A stretch of DNA of 64,000 nucleotides from Microbacterium sp. SORGH_AS_0888 (GCF_030818905.1 NZ_JAUTAZ010000001.1:2108001-2172000), one strand, 5' to 3'; positions 1 through 9,958 are shown, counted from the first letter of the stretch. Notes: generated from the letters alone by a model not told the origin. Numbers and translations are program-made.

Positions 1-939
1 CTCCCAGAAGGCAGGGGCCAAGACGTCACCGAGGTCCACCGTGAGCTGTGCGCCCGTCCAGGGGCCGCCGAGTGTCACCGGCACAGCCTTCGCCGGGTCG
101 GTCGCCGCGGAGCCGGTGCCGTCGTAGTAGAACGTGATGCCGCCGCTGACGATGCGAACGGTCACGGTCGTCCCCGGAGTCGCGGTGAGGTTCCACCAGG
201 ATGCGCCCTGCCCGCCACCGAAGCAGCGAAACGGCCACTCGGCGCCGGTCGCGAGATCGATCGCGACGACCTGCTCGTCGCTGTCCACACTGCCGCAGTA
301 CGCCGCCGGATCGTCCGCCGTGAGGCCCAGACCCGCACGGGCCCGGTCGAAGAACACGTCGAGCCCGGGGCGGTCGCCCGCCTCGAGGTCGACCGTGACC
401 TCCCAGTCACCGTCGGAGGCATCCCAGGCGGACGTCGGTTGCGTGCTCGCCGAGAAGACCCATCCGTCGGTGTGGATCTGGATGAACACCCGGTACGTGC
501 CCGGCGCAAGACCGTCGACCGAGTAGGCCCCGGTGGCGGCGTCGTAGGAGACGCTCCCGGCCGAGGGGCCGGAGAGCTCGGGCGTCGCCTCGATCGTGAC
601 GCTCTGGCGCTGGGCCGCGGTGGTGACCGGGTCGAAGTGGATCGTGCCCGAGATCGTCCGCGTGACGGTGGTCGCCTCGGGAGAGGCCTGCGTCTCGGGT
701 GCGCTCTCCGGCGCCCGAGCGACCGGGGTGCCCGGCGTCGGGTCGCCCGTCGTCGGCTGCACAGTGCCCGTGGCGGTCGACGGCGCCTCGGCAGCCGACG
801 CGTCCGACGCCGCGCCGGGCCCGTCGTCGGCGGTGGCGCTCAGCGGCGCGGACAGGAGCAGCACGGCTAGGGCCGCGGCGATCCCGGACAGGGCCGAGCG
901 GCGGAGTCGACGCGGAGAGGAAGAGGAGTGGAGTGGCAT
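1..939 (-). CDS. Secreted protein with Cna-B/carboxypeptidase-regulatory-like domain, 3' end beyond the window
   Basis: The frame is open from an ATG at 939 to the first base of the window (313 codons seen), so the C-terminus is missing. The start has a good ribosome site (GAAGGA, 4 nt spacing). Residues 1-36 form a classical signal peptide: basic start, hydrophobic stretch AAALAVLLLSAPLSATA. A low-complexity Thr/Pro/Ala linker follows to about residue 95. Residues about 100-165 (GTIHFDP..., GSVSYDAATGAYSVDGLAPGTYRVFIQ) have the beta-sandwich pattern of carboxypeptidase-regulatory/Cna-B-like domains. The rest is rich in Gly, Thr and aromatic residues. A cell-surface or secreted structural role is inferred; no catalytic motif is visible. 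It is divergent from sufS. Confidence 0.7.
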   Translation of the reverse strand, partial: MPLHSSSSPRRLRRSALSGIAAALAVLLLSAPLSATADDGPGAASDASAAEAPSTATGTVQPTTGDPTPGTPVARAPESAPETQASPEATTVTRTISGTIHFDPVTTAAQRQSVTIEATPELSGPSAGSVSYDAATGAYSVDGLAPGTYRVFIQIHTDGWVFSASTQPTSAWDASDGDWEVTVDLEAGDRPGLDVFFDRARAGLGLTADDPAAYCGSVDSDEQVVAIDLATGAEWPFRCFGGGQGASWWNLTATPGTTVTVRIVSGGITFYYDGTGSAATDPAKAVPVTLGGPWTGAQLTVDLGDVLAPAFWE

Positions 940-1086
940 GCGGTTCCTTCGCTGTGGCGGATGCCCGCTCGGGCACCCTCCGCCCGATGGTAGGAACGGC
1001 GAGCCGTTCGGAGAGGGCGTCAGCTGATTCCCGGACAAGCCCGCACAGCCGGCGCCCCGGGCCGCCCCGGGCGTCCGGGACACAAC

Positions 1087-2825
<1,739 letters not shown>

Positions 2826-2953
2826 CCCCGCGCGGCCCGGGGCGTCCCCGGGCCGCCGCCGCCCCTCCCGCTGCGCCCTCGGGCTCGGGTCCGCCCGGCC
2901 CGCCGCGTCCGGTTCTCGGGTCCGCGTCACCGTCTCGGAACACCCCGGCCAAC

Positions 2954-3028
2954 GCGCATAACTCAGGCAGAACCCGGCCGAGGAGGTCGTCCGGCGCCCG
3001 AGAGGGCGGTTCTGCCTGAGTTATGCGC
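2954..3028. terminator. Large stem-loop between convergent sufU and helicase genes
   Basis: Two perfect 21-nt inverted arms (2954-2974 and 3008-3028, core AACTCAGGCAGAACC) flank a 33-nt GC-rich loop. It sits between the 3' ends of two convergent genes, so a bidirectional terminator or mRNA-end stabiliser is the simplest reading. There is no T tract. It resembles in size the hairpin at 49865-49941, though the sequences are unrelated. Confidence 0.55.
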
Positions 3029-3061
3029 ACGCACCGGCCGGGGCCGGACGGCGCTGCCGCC

Positions 3062-4612
3062 TCAGCGGCTGGAGCTGGAGCTCGACCAGACGGTCGTCGA
3101 CCCGCCGGAGGTCTGCGCCCGGCGCCCGGAGCGGCGTGCGCCGCCCGCGGGACGCTGCGACCCGCCGGTGCGGGTCTGGCCCGCCTGCGCCGTGCGCGGC
3201 TGGCCGCCCTGGCCCGCCCGGCCCTGCGACGGCTGACCGTTGCGACCCTGCGACGACTGGGCCGCACGGGGCTCGCCCTGTCCCGCGCGGGCCTGGCCCG
3301 AGCGACCCTGCGCCTGGCCGGTCCGGGCCTGTCCGCCGCGGCCCTGGCCCTGCCCGCCGGAGCGGCGCTGGCCCTGGCCGCCGCCGCGGACGCCCGAGCC
3401 GCGTCCCGCCGCCGGCTGCGCCGAGACCGGCGCGGGCGTGACGTGCGGGGCGATCTCGCCGACGAGCTCGGCGACGATGGGGGACGCCGCATCCACCGGC
3501 TCGAAACCGGCGGTGATGGCGGCCTGCTTCAGCATGAGGCTGACGTCGCGCTTCTGCGAAGGCAGCACGACCGTGACGACCGTGCCCTCCGCGCCGGCGC
3601 GGGCCGTGCGGCCGGAGCGGTGCAGATACGCCTTGTGCTCGGTCGGCGGCTCGACGTGCACGACGAGCTCGACGCCGTCGACGTGCACGCCGCGGGCGGC
3701 GACATCCGTCGCGACGAGCACGCGGACACCGCCCTTGTCGGCCGACTCGCTGAACGCCGCGAGGTTGCGCTCGCGTGCGTTCTGCGACAGGTTTCCCTGC
3801 AGGTCGACGGCGGGGATGCCGGCAGCCGTCAGCTGCTTCGCCAGCTTCTTGGCCTGGTGCTTCGTGCGGGTGAAGAGGATGCGGCGGCCCGTGCCCGAGG
3901 CGAGGGCGCGGACGAGGTCGTTCTTGGCGTCGTCGGCGACGAGCAGCACGCGGTGGGTCATCGCGGCGGCGGGGACGCTGGACTCGTCGACCTCGTGGCG
4001 CACCTCGTTCTGCAGGAACGAGCGGACGAGGCCGTCGATGCCGCGGTCGAGGGTCGCGCTGAACAGCATGCGCTGACCGCCCGTGGGCGTCGCCTTCAGG
4101 ATGCGCGTGACGACCGGAAGGAAGCCCAGGTCGGCCATGTGATCGGCTTCGTCGAGCACGGTGATCTCGACCCGGTCGAGGTGGATGAGCTTCTGCTTCA
4201 TGAGGTCGTCGAGCCGGCCCGGGCAGGCCACGACGATGTCGACGCCGGCGCGGAGGGCCTGCTCCTGCGGCTTCTGGCTCACGCCGCCGAAGATGGTCGT
4301 GACCCGCAGGCCCGCGACATCCGCCAGCGGGGTCAGAGTCGCCGCGATCTGGGTGGCGAGCTCACGGGTGGGCGCGAGCACGAGGCCGCTGGGGTGGCCC
4401 GCAGTGCGACGTCCGCCCTCGAGGCGGGCGACCATGGGCAGCGAGAACGCGAGGGTCTTGCCGCTGCCGGTGCGGCCACGGCCGAGGACGTCGCGGCCGG
4501 CGAGGGAGTCCGGCAGGGTGCTCTGCTGGATCGGGAACGGGTCGGTCTTGCCGCTCGCGGTGAGGACGGCGGCCAGGCGTGCGGGCACGCCGAGATCGGT
4601 GAAGGTAGGCAT
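3062..4612 (-). CDS. DEAD-box ATP-dependent RNA helicase with Gln/Gly/Arg-rich tail
   Basis: A 516-aa protein if started at the ATG at 4612 (MPTFTDLGVP), where DEAD-box homology begins. An in-frame ATG 27 nt upstream is less likely. Motifs in order: Q-motif (FTDLG...PFPIQQ), motif I GRTGSGKT (residues 46-53), Ia PTRELATQI, Ib CPGRLDDL, motif II DEAD, motif III SAT, and the C-terminal ATDVAARGVHVD and HRSGRTARAG blocks. From about residue 380 the protein becomes a low-complexity Q-G-R-S tail with many GQ/RGG-like units, typical of actinobacterial RhlE/DeaD-like helicases and probably used for non-specific RNA binding. Role: remodelling of structured RNA (ribosome assembly, mRNA decay). The leader carries a hairpin. 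Confidence 0.9.
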   Translation of the reverse strand: MPTFTDLGVPARLAAVLTASGKTDPFPIQQSTLPDSLAGRDVLGRGRTGSGKTLAFSLPMVARLEGGRRTAGHPSGLVLAPTRELATQIAATLTPLADVAGLRVTTIFGGVSQKPQEQALRAGVDIVVACPGRLDDLMKQKLIHLDRVEITVLDEADHMADLGFLPVVTRILKATPTGGQRMLFSATLDRGIDGLVRSFLQNEVRHEVDESSVPAAAMTHRVLLVADDAKNDLVRALASGTGRRILFTRTKHQAKKLAKQLTAAGIPAVDLQGNLSQNARERNLAAFSESADKGGVRVLVATDVAARGVHVDGVELVVHVEPPTEHKAYLHRSGRTARAGAEGTVVTVVLPSQKRDVSLMLKQAAITAGFEPVDAASPIVAELVGEIAPHVTPAPVSAQPAAGRGSGVRGGGQGQRRSGGQGQGRGGQARTGQAQGRSGQARAGQGEPRAAQSSQGRNGQPSQGRAGQGGQPRTAQAGQTRTGGSQRPAGGARRSGRRAQTSGGSTTVWSSSSSSR

Positions 4613-4630
4613 GGAGATGCTTTCGGATGA

Positions 4631-4650
4631 AGCGATCATTCGTGATCGCT
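4631..4650 (-). promoter_or_regulatory. 5'-leader hairpin of the RNA helicase gene
   Basis: A perfect 8-bp stem (AGCGATCA / TGATCGCT) with a 4-nt loop lies 18 nt upstream of the helicase start. A candidate -10 hexamer (TATGGT on the minus strand, 4760-4765) would give a leader of about 140 nt. Long structured leaders are common in RNA helicase and cold-shock genes and can mediate autoregulation; that role is inferred here. Confidence 0.4.
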
Positions 4651-4819
4651 GAGGTGGGCGACGGCGCGGATTCGCGCATCGTTTCGCCGCTCGAGAAGAG
4701 GCCCAGCGGTGCGAGACCGGGGCAGCGTATCGACGACGCAGGCGCTAGGCGCCGCTCCCACCATAGCAGCCCGACCCCTCCCCCGCCCCGCCCCGGCCGC
4801 GAGACCAGCCCGCGGTTGG

Positions 4820-4892
4820 CCGCGAGACCAGTCCGCGGCGCCGAGACCGGCGGGTTTCCCACCGGTCTCGGCGCGCGGGACTGGTCTCGCGG
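4820..4892. repeat. 73-bp palindromic repeat, copy 1
   Basis: A near-perfect hairpin: the left arm begins CCGCGAGACCAGTCC and continues CGCCGAGACCGG, the right arm mirrors it, and the tip is about 10 nt. It starts directly after the stop codon of the SRPBCC gene on the minus strand. An additional half-copy of the outer arm lies just to its left (about 4799-4815). A second full copy lies at 56672-56744 in inverted orientation, so this is a dispersed palindromic element, probably acting as a transcript end. Confidence 0.7.
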
Positions 4893-5876
4893 TCAGGCGG
4901 ATGCGGCAAGCAGCCGCTCGAGGCGGGCGTACGAGGCCTCCATGCCGTCGGTCATGCCGGTCGCGAGCACGGTGTCGCGGGTCGCGGCGTCCGGGTACTC
5001 GATCACGAGCGTGAGAAGGGTCACCCCGTCCTCCTCGTACAGCGAGAGGTCGTTGAGCGTCGCGGGGAAGTCGGTTCCGGTCATGTGCTCGGTCGACACC
5101 ATGCGCCGGATCGGCTCGACCAGCAGCGCCTCGCCGTCGAAGCCGAACGCCTCGCCCTCGGTGCCCCCCTCCGGAGCCCACGCGTACCGGTACGAGCCGC
5201 CGGCGATCGGGTCGATCTCGCACACGGTCATGCGCCATCCCTCGGGCCCGAGAAGCCACTGCCGCATGAGCTCCGGCTCGGTGTGCGCCCGCCAGACGAG
5301 GTCCTGCGACCCCTCGATCAGGCGCGAGATGCGGACGTGCTGGTCCGTGAGGACCTCGGTGCGAGTGCCCTTGCCCCGTGCGTATTCGCGGAGATCGCTC
5401 AGGACGACATCCAGCTGGTTCATCGCCAGGCGCGAGCCTTCGAGGGCGCCCATCGCGACGACCTGCTCGAGGCTCTCGAGCGAGGTGAAGTAGGTGACGT
5501 TCGTCAGGCGCGAGCCGTCAGCGGTCGGGGTGAACGTGAAGACCATGCGCATCGCGGGGAAGCCGTCCAGCGCCTCGCCGTCCTCGCCGATGAAGCTGTC
5601 GAGAACCTCGAAGGACTCGCCCTCGGTCACATTCAGCACCTCCCACGAGCCACGCGAGGACTCGCCGCGGGGGCCCGCCATGGCGTAGTCCACTCGTCCG
5701 CCGGGGCGCAGATCGAAGGCGGTGAACCGGGCGGGCCACCCCGGAGGGCCCCAGAAGCGCTCCAGCTGCCGCGGTTGCGTGAACGCGCGCCACAGCCTGT
5801 CGACCGGCGCGTCGACGTCGGCGACCAACGTCATCGTGAGGGCTTCAGGGTCGGTCGTGATGTCGGTGACGGGCAT
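4893..5876 (-). CDS. Tandem SRPBCC (AHSA1-like) domain protein
   Basis: A 327-aa protein with two START/Bet v1-like AHSA1 domains in one chain. The first is at residues about 10-160 (VDAPVDRLWRAFTQPRQLERFWGPPGW...) and the second at about 175-325 (RLIEGSQDLVWRAHTEPELMRQWLLGPEGW...). Each has the RLWRAFT/LVWRAHT...W.GP signature of the family. Such proteins bind hydrophobic ligands but usually have no known enzyme activity. The start at 5876 has an AAGGAG site 7 nt upstream and matches family N-termini. It lies just downstream of an arsR-type gene, the common ArsR-SRPBCC arrangement. Most relatives have a single domain, so the duplication is unusual. Confidence 0.82.
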   Translation of the reverse strand: MPVTDITTDPEALTMTLVADVDAPVDRLWRAFTQPRQLERFWGPPGWPARFTAFDLRPGGRVDYAMAGPRGESSRGSWEVLNVTEGESFEVLDSFIGEDGEALDGFPAMRMVFTFTPTADGSRLTNVTYFTSLESLEQVVAMGALEGSRLAMNQLDVVLSDLREYARGKGTRTEVLTDQHVRISRLIEGSQDLVWRAHTEPELMRQWLLGPEGWRMTVCEIDPIAGGSYRYAWAPEGGTEGEAFGFDGEALLVEPIRRMVSTEHMTGTDFPATLNDLSLYEEDGVTLLTLVIEYPDAATRDTVLATGMTDGMEASYARLERLLAASA

Positions 5877-5916
5877 GTCGTGCTCCTTCGCGGGGGGGTG
5901 GGATGTCGATGAGGGA

Positions 5917-6260
5917 TCAGTCTTCGGGCTCGGCGAGCAGGGCGTCGAGGCGGTCGATGCGTGCGCGCCACAGGTCTTCATAACGGCTGAGGAGCGCACG
6001 GGCGCGGGCGATCATGGCGGGGTCGGGGCGCGCACGAGCCGCTCGCGCCCCTCGGCCCGCTTGACGATGAGGCCGGCCGCCTCCAGCACGGCGACGTGCT
6101 TCTGCACCGCCGCGAACGACATGTCGTAGTCGGCCGCGAGGGCCGAGACGGACTGTTCCGCCACGATCGTCCGCCGAAGGATGTCGCGCCGCGTCGACGC
6201 GGCGAGCGCGTGGAAGAGGCGGTCCAGCTCGTCATCCGTGAGTTCCATTCGTGCAACCAT
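5917..6260 (-). pseudogene. ArsR-family winged-helix regulator, frameshifted
   Basis: The frame from 6260 reads as an ArsR HTH repressor (LDRLFHALAASTRRDILRR..., SALAADYDMSFAAVQKHVAVLEAAGLIVKR) but stops after 82 aa at 6012. A second frame continues directly with MIARARALLSRYEDLWRARIDRLDALL and stops at 5917, which is the normal C-terminus of this family. Adding one base near 6030, in the GTGCGCGCCCC run, joins the two into a 114-aa protein of usual length. This may be a sequencing error rather than a real mutation. It probably represses itself and the downstream SRPBCC gene. The start may be at 6260 or at the internal ATG at 6248. Confidence 0.75.
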
Positions 6261-6270
6261 TTGGTTGTAC
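6251..6270 (-). promoter_or_regulatory. Probable ArsR operator overlapping the start codon
   Basis: An inverted repeat, CAACCA-TT-TGGTTG, covers the ATG at 6260. ArsR regulators of SRPBCC operons generally bind short palindromes at their own promoter. A TAACGT hexamer lies 8 nt upstream of the ATG, so operator, promoter and start codon overlap and the transcript may be leaderless. Confidence 0.5.
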
Positions 6271-6340
6271 GTTAGCGAGGGAGCGAGGCTCGGTCAAGAC
6301 CTCCCGTGTCGAGAACGCGTTCGAGTGACACAGACCGGCC

Positions 6341-6736
6341 TTGCGTGACACAGGCGGGCGGTCTGATGACATCGAGTGTCACGACACGCCGACGCTCGAC
6401 GAGCTGATCCACGCGCTCGAAGACGTAGCGGGCCGGGCGCGGGCCGCCGGGCTCGACGTCATCCTCGCCACGATCATCCCCTTCCTCCCTGCAGCCGGGT
6501 TCGACGCGGCTCGCGAGGAGATCCGTGTGGCGGTGAACGAGTGGATGCGCCGACACTCGGGTGCGCCGGTCATCGACTTCGATGCCGCGCTCCGGGACGC
6601 GGCCGCGCCCGGGCAGCTGGCGCCCGCCTACAACGGGGGCGACCACGTGCACCCGAGTTCCGATGGTCTCGACCGCATGGCCGACGAAGCCGCGCGCGTC
6701 ATCGCGACAACCGTGCGAGGGGGCTCGCAGCGATGA
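6341..6736 (+). pseudogene. SGNH/GDSL hydrolase, C-terminal fragment
   Basis: The readable part resembles the second half of actinobacterial SGNH lipases/esterases: helix (TLDELIHALEDVAGRARAAGL), core strand (DVILATIIPF), and the block V motif GDHVHPSSDGLDRMAD with the catalytic Asp and His. The N-terminal GDS nucleophile block and the Gly/Asn blocks are absent, and the arsR promoter lies only about 70 nt upstream, leaving no room for them. This is therefore a genuine truncated remnant, not a one-base frameshift. The upstream stretch 6320-6390 contains repeated GTGACAC/GTGTCAC units that may mark the deletion junction. Confidence 0.6.
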
Positions 6737-6766
6737 CCGTCACGGGCGTCCCGACACGCCGCACGG

Positions 6767-6795
6767 TTGACGCCGCATCCGCCACCCCCTACTCT
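6767..6795 (+). promoter_or_regulatory. Sigma70-type promoter for the 32-codon mini-gene
   Basis: TTGACG (6767-6772), a 17-nt spacer, then TACTCT (6790-6795). This is the best consensus-like housekeeping promoter in the window. It would start a transcript at about 6802, encoding the small ORF at 6844 and ending at the terminator at 6957-6992. Confidence 0.6.
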
Positions 6796-6843
6796 CGGAA
6801 GGCTGTGCCCCACCGGGCGCAGCATCAGCCGAGGAGACGACCC

Positions 6844-6942
6844 ATGAACGCACGCGACCGCCTGCGTCAGGACGCGGTCCTGCAGCTTCTTGCGAAGCGC
6901 AACGACCGCTATGAGTCGTACCCTCCGGCGCGCAGCATGTGA
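6844..6942 (+). CDS. 32-aa small protein or leader peptide upstream of rtcB
   Basis: Starts with ATG after a strong ribosome site (GAGGAG, 8 nt spacing) and encodes 32 residues beginning MNARDRLRQDAVLQLLAKRN. The N-terminal half could form a basic amphipathic helix; the rest is DRYESYPPARSM. A consensus promoter lies upstream and an intrinsic terminator follows 14 nt after the stop. It therefore looks like a self-contained tiny mRNA of about 190 nt, or a leader peptide controlling read-through into rtcB. I do not recognise a family. Confidence 0.5.
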   Translation: MNARDRLRQDAVLQLLAKRNDRYESYPPARSM

Positions 6943-6956
6943 CGGCATCCGTCCCA

Positions 6957-6992
6957 CGCCCCGCACCGACAGGTCCGGGGCGTTTTTCTTTC
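6957..6992 (+). terminator. Rho-independent terminator between the small ORF and rtcB
   Basis: Stem CGCCCCG (6957-6963) / CGGGGCG (6976-6982), with three further inner pairs (ACC/GGT), followed by TTTTTCTTT. It lies 55 nt before the rtcB start, so rtcB either has its own promoter within this gap or is transcribed by read-through. Confidence 0.8.
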
Positions 6993-7046
6993 CGCGGGGA
7001 GGAACTCCCGGACCGGCTGGTCCACCGCCACGCAAGGAAAGGAACC

Positions 7047-8216
7047 ATGGAGAAGCTCTCCGCACGGCTCCTGTCGTGGGCGAGCCTGATCGACGAGAAG
7101 ACGCTCGATCAGGCTCGCACCTCGGCACGGATGCCGTTCATCCACCCGCACATCGCGCTCATGCCCGACGCTCACCTGGGCAAGGGCGCGACGGTCGGCT
7201 CGGTGATCCCGACGCTCGGCGCCATCATGCCGGCGGCCGTCGGCGTCGACATCGGATGCGGCATGACCGCCGTCCGCACCCAGTTCGAGCTCACGCAGCT
7301 CGCCGGTCGCGACCTCGCGCCGCTGCGTGAGGCCATCGAGCGCGCCGTCCCCCTGTCGGCCGGCCGCGACAACCGCAAGGTGGTCGCCACGGCCGAGCCG
7401 CGGATCGCCGAGCTCGAAGACCGGGCAGCCGCATCCGGATTCGACCCGGCGACCTACGCGGGTCACTGGCGGCTCCAGCTGGGATCCCTCGGCTCGGGCA
7501 ACCACTTCATCGAGGTGTCGGTGGACGAGCTCGACCGCGTCTGGATGTTCCTGCACTCCGGCTCGCGCGGCATCGGCAACAAGATCGCCACGCACCATAT
7601 CGCGGTCGCGCAGCGCCTCGCGACGCAGTGGTGGATCGACCTGCCCGACCGTGACCTCGCCTACCTCGTGGAGGGCACGCCCGAGTTCACGCGGTACATC
7701 CGAGAGCTGAAGTGGGCGCAGCACTTCGCGCTGCTGAACCGGGAGGAGATGATGGACCGCGTCGCGCGCCAGCTCGGCGAGTTCCTCGGCGAGACCGTCA
7801 TCGAGCACGAGCGGATCAACTGCCACCACAACTTCACGCAGCACGAGCGCCACTTCGGCAAGGACGTGTGGGTCTCCCGCAAGGGGGCCATCCAGGCGGA
7901 TGCGGGTCGCCCCGGCCTCATCCCGGGATCGATGGGCACGGCGTCCTACGTCGTGGAGGGGCGCGGCAACCCGCTGTCGCTGAACTCCTCGCCGCACGGG
8001 GCCGGTCGCGAGTACTCCCGTTCCGCCGCACGGCGGACGTTCTCGCACGACCAGCTGCGTGAGGCCATGGCGGGGATCGAGTTCCGCGACACCGACGCGT
8101 TCATCGACGAGATCCCGCAGGCCTACAAGCCGATCGACCGGGTGATGACGGATGCGGAGGACCTCGTGACGATCAGGCACGCGCTGCGCCAGCTCGTCAA
8201 CGTGAAGGGCGACTGA
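7047..8216 (+). CDS. rtcB: RtcB RNA-splicing ligase
   Basis: A 389-aa RtcB-family ligase that joins RNA 2',3'-cyclic phosphate or 3'-phosphate ends to 5'-OH ends using GTP and Mn2+, acting in RNA repair. The metal-site and guanylylation motifs are present in order: MPDAHLGKGATVGSVIP, VGVDIGCGM, LGSGNHFIE, HSGSRGIGNKIA, NCHHNF, SRKGAIQADAG...GSMGTASYVV and HGAGREYSRSAA. The start at 7047 has GGAAAGGA 3-4 nt upstream and matches family N-termini. No RtcA or archease gene is adjacent, which is usual for actinobacterial RtcB. A 20-bp hairpin follows. Confidence 0.92.
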   Translation: MEKLSARLLSWASLIDEKTLDQARTSARMPFIHPHIALMPDAHLGKGATVGSVIPTLGAIMPAAVGVDIGCGMTAVRTQFELTQLAGRDLAPLREAIERAVPLSAGRDNRKVVATAEPRIAELEDRAAASGFDPATYAGHWRLQLGSLGSGNHFIEVSVDELDRVWMFLHSGSRGIGNKIATHHIAVAQRLATQWWIDLPDRDLAYLVEGTPEFTRYIRELKWAQHFALLNREEMMDRVARQLGEFLGETVIEHERINCHHNFTQHERHFGKDVWVSRKGAIQADAGRPGLIPGSMGTASYVVEGRGNPLSLNSSPHGAGREYSRSAARRTFSHDQLREAMAGIEFRDTDAFIDEIPQAYKPIDRVMTDAEDLVTIRHALRQLVNVKGD

Positions 8217-8244
8217 GCACCCGGTCGCCACCCCCGGCAATGGC

Positions 8245-8290
8245 GGTGCCCCGCGGCCCCCGGCATGAGTGCCGGGGGCCGCGGGGCACC
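8245..8290. terminator. 20-bp perfect hairpin between convergent rtcB and oppA-like genes
   Basis: Arms 8245-8264 and 8271-8290 are perfectly complementary over 20 bp (core CCCCGCGGCCCCCGGC) with a 6-nt loop ATGAGT. It lies between two convergent stop codons. There is no T tract, which is usual for high-GC bidirectional terminators. Confidence 0.75.
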
Positions 8291-8312
8291 GGTCAGGCGT
8301 CACACCTCGACG

Positions 8313-9908
8313 TCATTTCTCCATGTAGACGTCCGTGAAGTCGATCCACCAGCTCTTGGGCTGCTGGAATCCCTTGACGGCCGACGACATCGCGCGCGGT
8401 GCGGTGTCGTTCACGACGAAGAGCCAGGCCGCATCCTCGGTCACGAGGTGGCCGACCTGCGTCAGAAGCGCGGCGCGTTTCGCATCGTCGACGGTTCCGA
8501 GAGCCTGGTCGTAGAGCGCTTCGGCGTCCTTGTTGCAGTAGCCGAAGAAGTTGCCGTCGCATCCGAACCAGAAGCCCTTCCAGCTGGAGGGCTGCTCAAG
8601 GCTGAACGCCTGGTTGGCGGCCTGCCATCCGGTGTTCCCCGCGCCGAGCTTCGCATACATGCCCGAGAAGTCCACCGGCGCGAGAGTGACCCGGAATCCG
8701 ACCTTCGCCAGCTGGGCCTGCAGCGCCTCGTTCATGGCCTTCGCCTGCATCGAGCCCGATCCCGCCGTGATGTAGCCGACCGTCACGTCGACGCCGTCGG
8801 GGTACCCCGCTGCGGTCAGCAGAGCCTTCGCCTTGTCGGGATCGTAGGAGTAGATGTTGTCGGCGTCCGTGTAGTACGGGCTCGCGGCAGCGAACATCTG
8901 GTACGCGGGAACCGCGGTTCCGTGGAGCAGGTCGTCCGCGATGGCCTTGCGGTCGATCGCATAGTTCATGGCCTGCCGGACACGGATGTCGTCGAACGGC
9001 TTCTGCCCCGTCATGAGCTGCCACGACCACTCCCAGTCGAAGGCGTTCCCGGTGGCGACGAAACCGGCCGACTTCAGACCGGCGAGGTCGTCGGGCTGCG
9101 CGGCTTCGATCCAGTCGACGCGGCCGGAACGGAGAGCGGCGGTGCGGGCGGAAGGATCGGGGATCAGGGTCACGGTGATCCGCTCGAGCTTGGGCTCGCG
9201 TCCCCAGTAGTGGTCGTTTCGAGTGAACGAGATGGACTGGTTCTGCTGGAGTTCGTCGAAGACGAACGGACCGGTTCCGACGGGGTGAGACGCCTGGCCC
9301 GCGGAGCCGTCCTTGTCGAGAGAGGTGGGGCTGGCGAAGTACACGTTGTAGAGGTCCGCGAGGAAGAAGGCGAACGGCTTCTTCAGCGTGAACGCGACCG
9401 TCGAGTCGTCGACCTTCTTCACGGAGTCGACGTAGGTGAGGACGGTGTAATAGGTGATCAGCACCGGGTCGTAGTGCGGGTCCGACGAGTCCATGTACCG
9501 GTGGATGTTGTACAGCAGGGCGTCGGCGTTCCAGTCGGTGCCGTCGTGGAACTTCACGCCCTTCTGCAGGTCGAACGTGTACGTCAGGCCGTCGTCCGAG
9601 ACCTTCCAGGAGGCGGCGAGCGCGGGCGCCACACCGGCTGGAGCGTTCGGATCGGAGACGTCACGCTTGGTGAGGCCTTCGTAGACCAGGTTGCCGATCA
9701 GTCGCTGGCCCTCGTAGCCGGCGGTCGTGATGGCGCCGGTGTCGAGGCTCGGGAACGAGGCCATCTGCGAGCCGATGACCAGCTCTTGGTCATCGGCTCC
9801 CTTCGAGCCTGACCCGCCGGCGCATGCCGCGAGCGTCAGCGCGACGGCGAGAGTGACTCCGGCGACCGCCAGGCGACGCCGGGATCGGAGGAACGAGGGG
9901 AATGGCAT
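8313..9908 (-). CDS. ABC transporter substrate-binding lipoprotein, family 5 (peptide/nickel type)
   Basis: 531 aa. A lipoprotein signal peptide (RSRRRLAVAGVTLAVALTLAAC) ends in lipobox LAAC. The mature part is an SBP family 5 fold: LVYEGLTKRD, WKVSDDGLTYTFDLQKGVKFHDGTDWNADALLYNI, RVDWIEAAQPDDL, VRQAMNYAIDRKAIADDL and YSYDPDKAKALLTAAGYPDG are classic OppA/DppA blocks. It would capture a peptide or similar solute outside the cell and deliver it to the permeases encoded upstream in the same operon. Substrate cannot be deduced. It is last in the operon, 50 nt after the oppF-like gene. Confidence 0.9.
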   Translation of the reverse strand: MPFPSFLRSRRRLAVAGVTLAVALTLAACAGGSGSKGADDQELVIGSQMASFPSLDTGAITTAGYEGQRLIGNLVYEGLTKRDVSDPNAPAGVAPALAASWKVSDDGLTYTFDLQKGVKFHDGTDWNADALLYNIHRYMDSSDPHYDPVLITYYTVLTYVDSVKKVDDSTVAFTLKKPFAFFLADLYNVYFASPTSLDKDGSAGQASHPVGTGPFVFDELQQNQSISFTRNDHYWGREPKLERITVTLIPDPSARTAALRSGRVDWIEAAQPDDLAGLKSAGFVATGNAFDWEWSWQLMTGQKPFDDIRVRQAMNYAIDRKAIADDLLHGTAVPAYQMFAAASPYYTDADNIYSYDPDKAKALLTAAGYPDGVDVTVGYITAGSGSMQAKAMNEALQAQLAKVGFRVTLAPVDFSGMYAKLGAGNTGWQAANQAFSLEQPSSWKGFWFGCDGNFFGYCNKDAEALYDQALGTVDDAKRAALLTQVGHLVTEDAAWLFVVNDTAPRAMSSAVKGFQQPKSWWIDFTDVYMEK

Positions 9909-9958
9909 GTGTCTCCTCAGAGGGGTTCAGTGGTGTGCGGATGGGAGGGTGGTGCTCT

